From Rhodeus uyekii (Eukaryota > Chordata > Actinopteri > Cypriniformes > Acheilognathidae), in the NCBI GenBank assembly GCA_037043235.1, contig JAWRVZ010000089.1, positions 930,001-994,000 on the forward strand: a stretch of DNA of 64,000 bases. Reading direction: 5' to 3'. A model generated the notes under the pieces. It did no database searches, was not told the DNA's origin, and worked only from the letters and a program-made list of their open reading frames with translations. Positions within the stretch are counted from its first letter, which is position 1. Each line of letters opens with the position of its first letter. This document shows, piece after piece, positions 12,950-25,095 of the stretch. The translations under genes and the position numbers were made by a program.

Positions 12950-14330
12950 TTAACTAAATTACACAGAGCACATGTTGTACAAGGGCCCACGGTGGTATCG
13001 ATGCTGGTCTGACAACCAGCGGTGTTGCTGAGAGATTTAGAGACACTGGTGGAGCCAAAACACTTAAGTGACTGGTTGGCAATAGAGGTCCTGGAGGGTA
13101 GTGTGGAGCAGCAGAGACGAGCTGACGAGACTTGTCACCACAGATTCGAGGCAAAGGCAGAGCAATCGAGGACCCTGGTGAACCCCGGGGAAGCCGGAGC
13201 CAGATGGAGCCAAAGGGGTGGAAAACCAAAGCACAGCGGAGGGCACTAAAGCCCTGGCGTAGGCAGGGCGTTGTCTGACCAAGGCGGGGCCATTGGCATG
13301 AGGAAGCATGGTGAAGCCGATGGGATGACAGTTCTGGGTGGAGCCGAGAGAAGGAGAAGTCAAGGTAGAGTCTACTGCTCAATGGGCTGAGTTGGAGCTA
13401 TGGGCCTGGAGATCTAAGGTGGAACACAAGAGCTCACATACCTTGGCTGAGCTGGTGAACTAGAAGTCCACGGTGGATCCAAACAGGTAAGAGCCAAAAG
13501 ATGAGCCTAGGGACTGAAGGGAGCCAGTGAAGGTTGGGCCAAGGGACCAACTAGCCTGAGCATAGAAGGTGGGAGAGGGAGGCAGGATGGATGTATTCTC
13601 AACGGCATTGCAGTCTTTGAATTGGGTACAGTCAGTGGAGATGTCATCTTAAATTGGGTTGAATCAACAGAGGGAGGCTGTCATCCTCTTCAAGCTCTTA
13701 TTTATTTCCTATCGGCTTTTAGGTAGAAGTCGGTACACACACCTGTTCAGATGGTGTGGCTACTTTCAGCTCGGGACAGACGTGGCCTCACTCTCACCCT
13801 CACGCTCCGTTGAGGGCATTGCTGTTGGCTCAGGGTCCATGGCGGGTCTCCAGCTCTGTGGTGGGCTGGGGCTCCTTTCCTGCAGTGGCCGTTAACAGCT
13901 AAGCTAAGGTTAGGCACACTGCTGACATCGGAGGATTGCCTCTCCTTCACTCATGTCAAGTAAGTCCAGGGGGGAATAATAATTGGCTCCAGTCCAATAC
14001 AGAGACTTCAGTGTCTCGTCATTAAAGTCTGTTTCACAGCCAGCTGACAGAACTGGGCAGAGTAATTCAAGATCGAGAGGTTCTTTCGGGTCAAGACCCA
14101 CAAACAAAGCTGCAATATCCATTTTTTCTTTTAGGTACGGTATTCTGTCACGTTTTAGCTCCAAGGAACATGAAGAAGGATTAAGTAGCAACAGTCTTTA
14201 CTAAAGAAAAGCAAACAAAGGTTGATTCATAGAATCACAAGCAAAACAACACAAAGACACAAACAATACCGGACAATGAAGGAAACAAACTGAGGGACTT
14301 AAATACACAATGATAATGAACTAAATGCAG
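12950..14330 (-). mobile_element. degraded retroelement-like repeat block
   Basis: This GC-richer, GGAGCC-rich, purine-biased stretch differs from its AT-rich surroundings. It contains a minus-strand frame (14191-13910) whose peptide (motifs MDIAALFVGLDP, LKSLYWTGANYYSPLDL) I recall as the type found in multi-copy fish repeat proteins. A flank (about 14205-14310) rich in 'acaaagacacaaac'-type sequence and 'ggacttaaatacacaa' also resembles sequence common in cyprinid interspersed elements. I could not delimit LTRs or find a reverse transcriptase, so the class is uncertain. Confidence 0.45.
13910..14191 (-). pseudogene. fragment of a repeat-encoded protein (unknown function)
   Basis: A 93-codon frame read on the minus strand. 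Its composition (LDPKEPLDLELLCPVLSAG and the LKSLYWTGANYYSP segment) looks protein-like rather than random. No catalytic motif is visible. It lies within the degraded repeat block and has no acceptable splice partners nearby, so I treat it as a relic of a transposable-element gene, not a host gene. Confidence 0.4.
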
Positions 14331-15596
14331 ACAGTTTGTGCTTGTTATATTAATCATCATGAATTCTGAGAATTCATATTTCAATATTTAAATTCAAAAA
14401 CAGTAGTTTTAAAATGACAATATTTGATAATACACTTGTATTTTTGAATACAGCCTTGGTGAGCGTAAGAGACTTTTTCAATCTTACCAACTCTAATCTT
14501 TTGAACGATAGTGTATTTATTTACAAATTAAATCTCTGCCTTTCCCATTACGTAGTAATGTTTTCCTGTTTGGATCCATGGATCCACCGCAAGTAAATGG
14601 AGTGACATGACACAACAAACCCAGCAAAGCATTTTAATCAACAAATCTACACTGTAACCATCACAACTATATAGTGAGGATAAACACTTGTCCACTACAA
14701 AAAAAGGTAACTTTCAGTTTCAAAGATCACCTCCATTATGGAAGAAAGATTTGAGGTGTCGAACAACAAACTAGTGAGCTCTGAAGCGGTATACAACTGA
14801 AGAACATCAGACACCCACGGTGCCGTTCTAGAACCACTTTCACATTCCTAACTGCAACATCCTGTAATTACACTGCTGACAATCTGAAATGCATCATCCT
14901 GTGATCACACAACTATGGGTCTGTTCTGTTAGTGCGACTTAAAAACATTAGGACACATTTTGCTGTGCGTCAGACAGAAACGTTGTGTTGTTACTACAGG
15001 CGAGCTTCAAAACTACAGCTGCCACGTCCTTCGACAATCCCATAATTCTGCAAAGAGACGAGACAAAGAGAAAGAAAAGGGACTGAAGGAAAGGGAACAG
15101 AGAAAACCGACTAAAGAGATGGATAAGAGAAAGGGAGGGAGACTCGTTGGTTAGCGCCTGACCCAGATCGGGAGAAGGTAACGTAGCATCACACGCCTTT
15201 GACGGAGGGATTTTTACAAGCGCCATTTGATGTTGCACAATTAATGCACGCTTCACACATGAAGGGGCCATCTGCATGCACACAAAAGCAGGAAGCGGGA
15301 CTTCGAGATGGCAAATGAACCAATCTGCAGAGTGAGCTGGGTTGACTGACAGGCCAAATGTAATGAGGTCGTCCAGCAAACAGGATAAACAGTAGAGAGA
15401 TCCGTTCCACTGGATTTCTGGATCACAGAAGCGATCCTGCTTTCGCATGGCCTCATTAGGTCTCAGCTCTGCACTATCCAGTGTGTCCTCTGTGCTACAA
15501 ACTTATGCCCAAAGTATTTATGTTAAAGAGGCTAAATTTAGTCTCACACATTCTTTCTCTCTTCCTCTTTCACTCTTCCTCCCAGTTTCACCTTTA

Positions 15597-16037
15597 GGGC
15601 TGGATTTACTAAATAGGGCAAATTAGCGTGAGGGCGCAATCCCATAAAAGCGCAGATGGGAATGAAAAGTCACTTGCGTGATCTACACAGCTGGATCAGT
15701 TCCATAATGACCAATCAACCAAGAGAAGTGCAAATTAGAGTCTGGTTTAAGACTTGTTTTTTTGTTCGTTAATTATTGGCGGAAACACCAGTAAATTGAC
15801 TAGCGCAAACCTTAGTAAATCACGATGCTTGATTAATTTAAACACTCTCCTCCCATAAATGTTTTGTCTGAAAGGAAAACTCCTACAAATGCATATGCAA
15901 TAAGGTCAGCCGCAAAAATAACTGCCCACTACTTTTCAGCGCAAATTTTTCACTGCATGTCTTTAGTAAATACTAACTGTCGTTTTTAACAGCAAAAGAG
16001 TGTTTGCACTGGCGAAAGCTGTTAATAAATCTGGCCC
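15597..16037. mobile_element. PIF/Harbinger-like MITE with TTA target duplication
   Basis: The ends are GGGCTGGATTTACTAA and TTAATAAATCTGGCCC, which are imperfect inverted repeats. Both sides are flanked by TTA (15594-15596 and 16038-16040), as expected for the 3-bp TWA target duplications of PIF/Harbinger elements. The 441-bp interior has no coding frame. A nonautonomous element; the superfamily call rests on the 3-bp duplication and could be wrong. Confidence 0.7.
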
Positions 16038-17189
16038 TTAGTCTGTTTTGAACCAGATCTGCGGATGGGTATTTGTATGTAGCAGCATGCTATTTTTACC
16101 CCAGTCCACTTACTGTGTTGTGCACTAATGATTTTGAATATCCTACAATTTCCTGCCAGTAAAACTGCTGCATCCTCACCCGGGTCTAGTGTCAATTTAA
16201 AGTAATAGTTCTACTAAAAAGGAACAATCTGTCATTATTTACTCACCCTCGTGTTGTGATAAAGCTGTGTTATCTGTCAAACACAAAATGAGACATTCTG
16301 AAAAACTTTCATGCTGCTTTATGGAAAAAATAACTGCATACGGAAGGGCTTTGCAATTTCTGAATTTTCTGATAAAAATTATTGCGATATACAATGCGTA
16401 AAAAAAGCTCCAGGTTTGTTGTGCATGCCTGCTTCGATATATCAAATTGGTTGGCTGTTGGGCTGCACAATTTGGCCCCAAAATGTTGTGATTTATATAT
16501 CGATATGGCTATAATAATAATAATATACAAAATAAAATATATTAATATTGTAATCTTTCACTGCTAAATAAAGGTAAAAGAAATTTATCTGAGATAAATT
16601 AACAGAAATGTACAGAAATTTATCTGTACATGTTCTCAGAGATTCCATCTGAGAACATGTACTATTTCAGTAGAAGTGTACCGTATAACAGTGAAAACAC
16701 GGATAGTCATGGCGGAAAAAGAAGTAAATTCGTATGTAAAAACTACCAATGGACTAGCTTACACAAAACAGATACTCAGAAGTAAGAACATATCTGTTTC
16801 TTTACAAATTAATATTTTCAAACAATGTACATTTATAAGTATTTAATAGGCTATTCAATCAAAAGAGTAAACACAACTACAAGACAAGTATAATTATACT
16901 TTTAAGTACATCTCAATCAAAAGATTGAGTACATGTTTAAGCCAATTATACTTGCTAAATATACTTATATAAAGATACTTGCCAGTATAATCCAGTATAA
17001 GTGTAATTTTAAGTATATTTCTTAGAAGTACATAATAAATAGTTTGAAAGTACACTTTCTTATTTTTTAGTTTGAAAGAAGTATACTAATAGCCCACTTG
17101 AATAAACTTCTTTTTTATAAGGGTAGGAAGCCGGAGGTTCAATCCAGGGCATAGATGACGGCGCTTTGTTTTCCATCCTACAGGGTGCA

Positions 17190-17236
<47 letters not shown>

Positions 17237-17311
17237 CACAGATAACAGTGTGTGAAGGTTGTCAGGCGTGTGAGCGTTCTTTATTACACATACATCTCTA
17301 TGTATTGGTGT

Positions 17312-17342
<31 letters not shown>

Positions 17343-17395
17343 CTCAAGATAATGTCTCTAGTGACCCATAACATATGTGTGTGTCTGTGTGTGAT
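17190..17395. repeat. TG and GA microsatellites
   Basis: TG array (about 17193-17220) followed by GA repeats (17220-17235), then a second TG array (about 17309-17341). Open frames rich in Cys-Val or Thr-His on the two strands are repeat artefacts. Confidence 0.95.
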
Positions 17396-17639
17396 TGTGC
17401 ATCTGTGTGGGAGGAAACGGTTTTCATCATTTTCCTGCAGTCCTGTATCACCGCATTTGATGCGAGATTGCCTCTCTTTCTCTCCCTCTTTCCTGCACTC
17501 TCTCCTTTGCATCATTCAGGTGGGCGATGAAGTTGATTAGCTCAGTATCTGGTTAGATTGGCAGCACTTTAGTCCTGTAAAAAATCACTCTCACATGCAT
17601 TAAAGCAGAACCGAAGTGTGTGACACTGGCTACTTTCGG

Positions 17640-17870
17640 AATTGCATACTACAATACTACATACTACATACTACTCTTACTATTTCTGCAGTATGCAGGA
17701 TGTATGCTGCATACACCATGCACATTTTCCACAACCACATTTGCCAAAAATGTGCAGTATACAACAATATTGCAGTACTGCAGTATGCAATGCACCAACC
17801 ACTATATCCCACAATGCACTGCGCACAATGCACTTGGCCTTACATTTCCATTGTGAACCAACATGAACCA
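17640..17870. repeat. TACTACATACTGCA-type dispersed repeat
   Basis: A dense run of 'actacatactacata', 'gcagtatgcag' and 'acaatgcact' words. Related words recur near 53025-53100 and 53500. Probably a remnant of a cyprinid MITE; termini are not resolved. Confidence 0.45.
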
Positions 17871-18771
17871 AGTAACATCAGCTGCAATGTCTTACATCCT
17901 TTTCTGGCCTCGTTACTTAAATAGACTGCCAAGAATTAAGATAACTATATAGAACATTTGATTAAAAGAGCAAAATAACTGAAACTGGACTTGCTGTAAT
18001 ATGCTGCCTTCAAGTCATGTAAGAATGATTGTATTCGCAAAATGAGCACTCATGAACACCATTTCAAATTCATAATTCTTTAAGCTTTGACTTTTTAAGC
18101 TGGGGCGTGTAAATCTTAAAAATCATACTGGAAACGAATTGGTATTGGTTATGATTGTTTTCTATACACTTTTTATTTGTGTACATTTTGTGTGTTATAA
18201 ATGGAGACGAGCGATTATGTGCGCCAGAAAATACTGCTCATTTAGGCGCTTGAAGCAACAGGCTTGTGGGTCAAAACATTTCCCATGTGGCAGAACGAGA
18301 ATGCTAAATACACTGATAAAGCACCAATTACACAACTCTGTGCATTTGTCAAAACGTATTTGTCAATAGTGAAAATAAACGATTTTATGAAATTGGCTAA
18401 TGCATACTTTTATTTTATTTTTTTTACCTCAAACAAAATCACTTTGAACACAGTAATCACAATCACATCATTATCTTCCAGACTACAGGAACATCCCATG
18501 AGGATTAAACATGCATGTAATGAGGTCATGTGACAAGAAACTGCAATGCGCAAAATGACGGCTCTAGTCCTGCTTTCTAACATAAAGGAGGAAATCGCCG
18601 TTAGAAGGAACTAAGGACTTGCTAACATGCAGGACTAAGGCTGTCCAGGACTAAGGACTGAACATGCACATTAGCGGGACCAACCAAAAATATATGGTTT
18701 TATGTCAATTCATGTCAGATTGTATTGCTGAAATGAAATGTGAGTTTGGCCAGCGGTTTTTGAGATTTCAG

Positions 18772-19489
18772 TACAGTGATACCTCGTTTATCACGGTTAA
18801 TGTGGACCGGAACCCCCCGGGATAGGTGAAAATCCGAAGTAGTAGAATTGGCCCGCCTAGGAATTTCCGTATATGTGTTTGTAGGTACCAGAATGTTTGA
18901 AACATTACACTTTAAATATATTTTAATTAAATCTATTTAATTATAAAACCTTAATATCATACATTTACTCTCTCTTTCTCTCATACGATACGTATTATGG
19001 TGCTCTACACTCATTAGTGACAGTAGTATCTTGAGACTCCAGTAATGACGACAATGACAGACCTGTGCGGTTCATGAATGTGATGATGATGATGGTGTTA
19101 CTGCACTGGTATAATGAGGCCTTTAAATCAGTTCAGGAAGCGCCTCATCATCAGATATCGGCGCTGGATCGTCAACATTTGCTTCTGAGAGAGGCGAAGA
19201 GGCTCCCACTCCACTCGTGCTCTCATTGGTCGATCTCGCGCTGGGAACCAATCACGTGTCTTGTCTGAGTGCTGTGGGCGTGTACAAAGCCTCTGAGAGA
19301 GTTTCTCTCTTTGTCTGGCATCCTGGGAAACCGTTTCTCTCACATCACGATGAAGGAACGCTGCTTTCCACAATACGGCTGCCGATATGGCGGTATTTGT
19401 TTTATTTTTTTTCGATTCATATTTTTGAAAAATCCGCGATGCACTGAGGCCGCGAAACTTGAACCTTGAAGTGGCGAGGGATTACTGTA
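18772..19489 (+). mobile_element. Tigger/pogo-like element, longer copy B
   Basis: TA-flanked ends TACAGTGATACCTCGTTTAT and GAGGGATTACTGTA match copies A and C. This copy is 718 bp, against 331-367 bp for the others. It contains about 370 bp (18835-19205) missing from A, including a short frame near 19065-19205 that might be a scrap of the 3' part of a pogo-type transposase. The shared 3' half starts near 19208 ('ccactccactcgtgctctc'). Confidence 0.85.
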
Positions 19490-20599
19490 TTTCCCAATAG
19501 ATAAACTGGTCTTGCTAGCCTACAAATAGCTGCCTGGAGACATTCCAAATATGGCCGCCAAGTGAACTGACTTTCCTTAAATGAAATGGTGATAGTCTTT
19601 TCTTTTCTATTATGATGTGAAACAGCTTCTCAAACAAGAACAAATGTAGGGTGGGACTTGATTTTATCCAATGGAATTGTTTGAATGGTTGTGGTTTGCT
19701 ATTGCTATGATGTCTTGTGAGTGTCAGGTTGTCCCGCCTTCACATCATCAGAGAAGAGATGTTGTTGCAAGAGGGAGGGGAAATTATTAAAAATGATGTG
19801 AACTGAAAAAAATAATGATTTGCATGGATAAATCCTTTATAATAAATGCAGTAATATTCCAATTAAAACAAAAGAAAAGTCAGTTTTGACTTCATGGTGA
19901 CTTTAAATAGTTAGGAACCATTGAACCATTTTCAGTGTGCACTATACAGTGTGCATTACTCAAGAATTCTATTCCAAACACAGTTTGCCTGTGTGTGAGA
20001 GAAAGAGATTGCTGGGACGTCCATCCATCTATCTGCTGTCAAGTGTCTAATTCCCCGTCTCTCCCACTTCTCATCCTCCGCACTTTTCACACATTCCCCC
20101 TCTCTTTTCTTTCACCTGCTCTCGTTTCATTTATCACCAGGCTCATGTCAACACTCTCTCTTAGTTTCTGTGTCGGGCTTTTTAACATCTCGCTCGTGTT
20201 GCGTGTCGGCACTCAGCGGGAGGCATGCATGAATTAACACAGACCCACAATCTGGAGAAAATGTTGATCTTTGAAGCCGTTTCGATAATGCCTTGATCGT
20301 GTGTGTTTCTGACTGCGTGCAAATAATATATTCCTGTTTTAAAACCTCCTAGGGGCCAAGGACACCTATTAGTACCAATCGTAAAAAATGAACTATGATG
20401 CAATTAGAATAATTTAGTCATTATTGTCGCATTACTACATTCCTTGAGGAGACAGATGGCAGTGAGGCGCAATTTGTCTCGCAGAGAATGCAGCGCACAA
20501 TAACTTGTGAAACTGAGCAAATTCATCTCAAGCAATCTACTCACTTACTCACTTTGTGTGTCTCTTGTGTGTCTTACTCGGTTACTCCCTAGAACAATT

Positions 20600-21120
20600 T
20601 GCTACAAGTACTATGGTGTTACCATGTATTTATGGACACAGTACCATGGTAATACTATGATATCTTGGATCAGCATCTAAATACTTTTGCCAAGCATTCC
20701 ATCCTCCAAATATTGGGCAAATATATCAGTGTAACCATGATTTCTAGACAAGAACACATACAAAATATCATGGTAATACCATGAATACCATGCTTTTTAA
20801 ACTAAATGCAATGCTATTAACATTTTTTGGGCATGCACCATAGTATAGCATATTTTTTTATGTACCATGGTAACATACCATGGTATTCGTACAGTCTTGT
20901 GTAAATAGTTCTCCATAAATCTGGTGTCTTCCAAACCTTACAAACAAACTTACAAACTGTGGCGACACCATTGTACTTTGAAATATGATATAGCACTGAA
21001 ATGTATGTACCATGGTATCTACATAGTACTTCACCATGGTACAAAACCAACAAAACCATATCATTGTAATGTCATGCTTTTTCTTGATTTTTGGACATGT
21101 AACATGGCAATCCAATAGTA
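20600..21120. repeat. dispersed repeat rich in accatggta words
   Basis: Many near-copies of 'taccatggta', 'accatggtaat' and 'catagtac' occur over 500 bp, with no fixed period. The same vocabulary returns at 43460-43990. No gene is seen. Confidence 0.6.
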
Positions 21121-21145
21121 CTCTTTGGCCTTCACTGTATATATA

Positions 21146-21197
21146 TACAGTATAAGGATACATAAATTGCATGGTTTTTACACACATACACACACAC

Positions 21198-21277
<80 letters not shown>

Positions 21278-21337
21278 GTGTGTGTGTATTTGTGTGTGTG
21301 TGAAAAAAACATGCAATTTATGTATCCTTATACTGTA
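21146..21337. repeat. large near-perfect palindrome centred on an AT array
   Basis: The left arm (from 21146, 'tacagtataaggatacata', then 'aattgcatg' and a CA tract) is mirrored by the right arm (ending 21337, 'tatgtatccttatactgta', preceded by 'catgcaattta' and a TG tract). The arms are about 65 bp each and are separated by a (TA)n run of about 70 bp, which is itself self-complementary, so the full 192 bp can fold as one hairpin. It may be a MITE whose centre expanded as a microsatellite. Confidence 0.85.
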
Positions 21338-21665
21338 TCATGGATACATAACAAAATTCCTTTTTTTTCCTAAAGGTTTCCTGAACAATCAAGCATTTTC
21401 ACACTTCCACTGCGTCCTCCTAATACCTTTCTCACCTTCACACCAGCTGCTTTGCTTTCCTCATACGCCAGCTATATCTGAATATGCTCTCTCTCAGACC
21501 TTCCCTAAAGCTTATTACCCAGGATACCTAATGGTTAATATTACATAAATGTGACACATATGCCACACTATGATTATTTAATGCAGAACGGCATATGTTG
21601 CTAAATAATTACAGGCGGCCATACTCCAGGGTTAAGGAAAAGCCCTTTACAGCACACACCACATC

Positions 21666-21712
21666 TCTCTCTCTCTCTCTCTCTCTCTCCCTCTCTCCCT
21701 CTCTCTCTACCC
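21666..21712. repeat. CT microsatellite
   Basis: (CT)n tract with CCCTCT interruptions. Confidence 0.95.
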
Positions 21713-23090
21713 AAACCTTGCTCGCTCTACACAGTACGGTGGTCCAAAACATGCCTCCCCTGTCCACTCTTATTGTCTTCCAAAATCCAAACAAATTCCA
21801 GTGTTGATCACATACACACAGGGAACAGATGCTTTTGGGTAGCTTTTGCATATGCACAGCCATGGCTGCCGTCTAATTAACCCCTCTCTCTTCTAACCGC
21901 CCACACTATAGCCTACATCCACATATCCCATCATCCAATGATACTGTAATGGCCACATCCTCTATAATGGTTGAATTTTTTTATCACATATTTTTCTCTT
22001 GCAAAAACTAGGAATATAAAAATGGCTTTAAACACTGACACACTTTTAGTGCATTGCATTAGTATAGTTATAATGGGTTTCCATAGGCTCTTCATCATCA
22101 TCATCATCATCACATGAAATTTATAGTACTGCAATGCACTGAATGCAACTTGCTTCCAGCAAAAACATTTATCTTTAATGCCTTTGGGATTTCTGTAGGA
22201 ACTATGCAGTGCATCCTCTGTGTGCAACCTTGTTTACAGTGGGTAACGCTGTACCAACGAATCGATAAACTGCTTCGGAATGATAGACTAACATACCCTC
22301 ATAGGCCATCTATGCAAGGATGTCCATGTCAGTGCACGAGCTGACATTGCGAGCATCTCAGCGCATTTTCCCCGCATGACAAGAGTGCACTCGTGCAAGG
22401 TCTCGAGGCTATGCAAATTTCACATATTACACGTACAATCGATACGTTAATTCACGAGATCATCTCGTTATCCTAGTGCCGTTGCCCGACAAGCGCGCGC
22501 ACTGACATTGGAGTAAAGATGCGTATAGGCGAGAGCAAGGTGATGCATAAAATAATGCAGGAATGCAATGCAAAAGCCACGCTACCTTTAAGTCGTCCTT
22601 TCGCTGTCATCCTCAAACTGCCAAAAATATTTCATTGGATCGAGATGTTAATCTCTCTTGCTCTCCTCCCCCTCTATCTGTATCTCTCTCGGGTAACCTG
22701 GCACAGTATAACAGTTCATCAATCCGCCAGCAGGCGCGCGCAGCCGTCGATGGGCTCCATATATGTGGCAAGCCTTTTTCGCCTTTATTCTTTAAAATGG
22801 TTATCTAGATTTGTGTTTTTAGTATTTTTTTTTATTTTTTTTTATTACTACGTGCATAAATGTAATATAGACACAAGTACTTATTCTATTAGTTACTAGT
22901 ATATTTCCGCTTACAGCACCTCGTCACTAGTATCTACAAGTTGTAAGTAATAATTCATGTCTTAGTAGTTAACAAATGTATTATTATTTTTGCTTTGCTA
23001 TCGAGATAGTGACTAATTTCAAAAAATACTATCTGATAAATGAGCATTAGTTTATACCAAAATTGTGAAACCATTTTTCTGAAGAGCCCG

Positions 23091-24198
23091 TAAATGGATA
23101 GTTTACATAAAAATTAAAAAATCTGAATTAATTACACTTCCTGATGTCATTCCAAACCTGTAAGAGTAGAATAAACCTCATTGGTTCTTGCAAACGCTCA
23201 AACGTGACGCGTAACACGAGAATGAACCTCATTGGTTCTTGCTGAAGCTCAAACGTGTTGCGTAACACGAGAATGAACCTCATTGGTTCTTGCTGAAGCT
23301 CAAACGTGTTGCGTAACACAATAATTAACCTCATTGGTTCTTGCTGAAGCTCAAACATGCTGCGTAACACGAGAATGAACCTCATTGGTTCTTGCTGAAG
23401 CTCAAACGTGCTGCGTAACACGAGAATGAACCTCATTGGTTCTTGCTGAAGCTCAAACGTGCTGCGTAACACGAGAATGAACCTCATTGGTTCTTGCTGA
23501 AGCTCAAACGTGTTGTGTAACACGAGAATGAACCTCGTTGGTTCTTGCTGAAGCTTAAACGTGTTGCGTAACCTGAGAATGAACCTCACTGGTTCTTGCT
23601 GAAGCTCAAACGTGTTGCGTAACATGAGAATGAACCTCACTGGTTCTTGCTGAAGCTCAAACGTGCTGCGTAACACGAGAATGAACCTCATTGGTTCTTG
23701 CTGAAGCTCAAACGTGCTGCGTAACACGAGAATTAACCTCATTGGTTCTTGCTGAAGCTCAAACGTGTTGTGTAACACGAGAATGAACCTCGTTGGTTCT
23801 TGCTGAAGCTTAAACGTGTTGCGTAACCTGAGAATGAACCTCACTGGTTCTTGCTGAAGCTCAAACGTGTTGCGTAACACGAGAATGAACCTCATTGGTT
23901 CTCACACATCAAGCAAACATCCTTGAGCTTCCATTACAAGATCTGATGTGTGAGTTAATGAATATTTATATGTGAATAAAAGCCTAAATTCAGAAAATTT
24001 TGACTAAACTGCTCAATTCAAATGGATTCGTTTTACGATCTCTGTATAAACGTTTTGAAGCATCAAAGTGGTAGTTGTTGATGGAAGGACAGAAAGCTCT
24101 TCATTTGTGTTCCAAAGATGAACGAGCTTACAGGTATGGAAAGAGCCAGTGAGTAATTAATGAAAGAATTTTCATATTTTAAGTAAACTATCCCTTTA
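23091..24198. mobile_element. MITE-like element carrying a minisatellite
   Basis: The left end around 23094-23145 ('ggatagtttacataaaaatt', then 'ctgaattaattacactt') is the inverted counterpart of the right end around 24150-24198 ('gagtaattaatgaaagaatt' to 'taagtaaactatcccttta'). The interior is a 51-bp minisatellite followed by about 300 bp of unique-looking sequence. The 'gggatagtttac' type end is common in cyprinid MITEs. No clear target duplication; superfamily unassigned. Confidence 0.65.
23171..23902 (-). repeat. 51-bp minisatellite, ~14 units, open in one frame
   Basis: The unit of 51 bp ('cctcattggttcttgctgaa' plus 'gctcaaacgtg', then 'gcgtaacacgagaatgaa') repeats about 14.3 times. 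Since 51 is a multiple of 3 and the minus strand has a stop-free frame, a 255-codon open frame (23895-23128) with 17-residue repeats results (consensus FILVLRNTFELQQEPMR, with substitutions). A five-unit block recurs, so there is a 255-bp higher-order period. I see no promoter, splice partner or known domain, and read this as non-coding satellite. Confidence 0.92.
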
Positions 24199-24654
24199 AT
24201 GATGCAAAACTGAAAAAGATACTACTCTGTGAATTACTTGCAATGAAAAAATTGCTTAAATTAATATATGTTCGTTTTAAGGAATACATGTTAAGATGGA
24301 TTGCCATACATCGCCTGGATCAGCATCACTGAGCATAAAGAGAGTCTTAATGGGTTTGTCAATCTTATAAAGGAAAGAAAGAGGTTTTTTTTTGGATGCA
24401 AACACACCATCTGAGGCATCCTCTGATCACTGAAAAATAATTGACGCATGACTTCTCCCGTTTTCAAAACCTTACAGCGCATCATCACAGAAACAGAATG
24501 ATCGCGAATCATTCACAATCGCACATAATGCTGCATGCTTCAGTGTGCTGAGTATATTAATAAGGAACAAAACACAATGCACTTACATTTGATTACGCGG
24601 TCGGTAGGGTTTAAACCCATGATGTCTGTGCTGGACATTCTCATGGGTTGTTGT

Positions 24655-25095
24655 AGATAACGGGGAAAGTGCGCCTACTCCTAACGGGTGAGCGTGCGGT
24701 CTTCGGTGCTGCGGGATGCGCGGGCTGCAGAAGCCGCATCACTTGGTGCGTCTCTCCTCAGTCCTCCGTCGGTCAGGGGGAAAGATGTGTCGCAGTTGAT
24801 CCGAGGAAAACAGTGATGCTGGGGAAGCTGGACTCTGCCTGGTGCTGTGTGGGGGCGGATGGGTAGACAGATAGATGGATGGATGGAGCAGCAGCAGCAG
24901 CGGGAGGGGGCTGGGAGACTCAGGGTATCCTCAGCGCGTTGCAGCACCACCCCGACATGGCGAAGACAGGAACTCCCACGCTCCTGCTTGCAGGGACTGC
25001 CTCATACCGCCATCACGCGGAGGCTGATTTGGGGTTTCCCTGCGCACGAGATGAGAGAGCGAGAGCGCGCGCGCCCAGGCCTTGTTGCTGCTTTA
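24655..25095. promoter_or_regulatory. CpG-rich block, possible promoter or first exon
   Basis: CpG dinucleotides cluster strongly here in contrast to the AT-rich flanks, with GC-boxes ('gggggcgg' near 24851), a short CAG run (about 24888-24900) and a GTGAGC donor-like site near 24687. Frames on both strands are open for 60-106 codons, but none resembles a protein I know. A first exon of an unidentified gene (either strand) is possible. It lies about 1.5 kb upstream of the ube2d2 5'UTR. Confidence 0.35.

Noticed and set aside
14948..15448. 166-codon minus-strand open frame
   Set aside because: No recognisable motif, low-complexity Leu/Phe/Ser-rich stretch in the second half and no clear splice context; probably chance.
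23128..23895. 255-codon minus-strand frame as a repeat protein
   Set aside because: The frame follows from a 51-bp (3 x 17) satellite unit inside a MITE; no promoter or domain supports translation.
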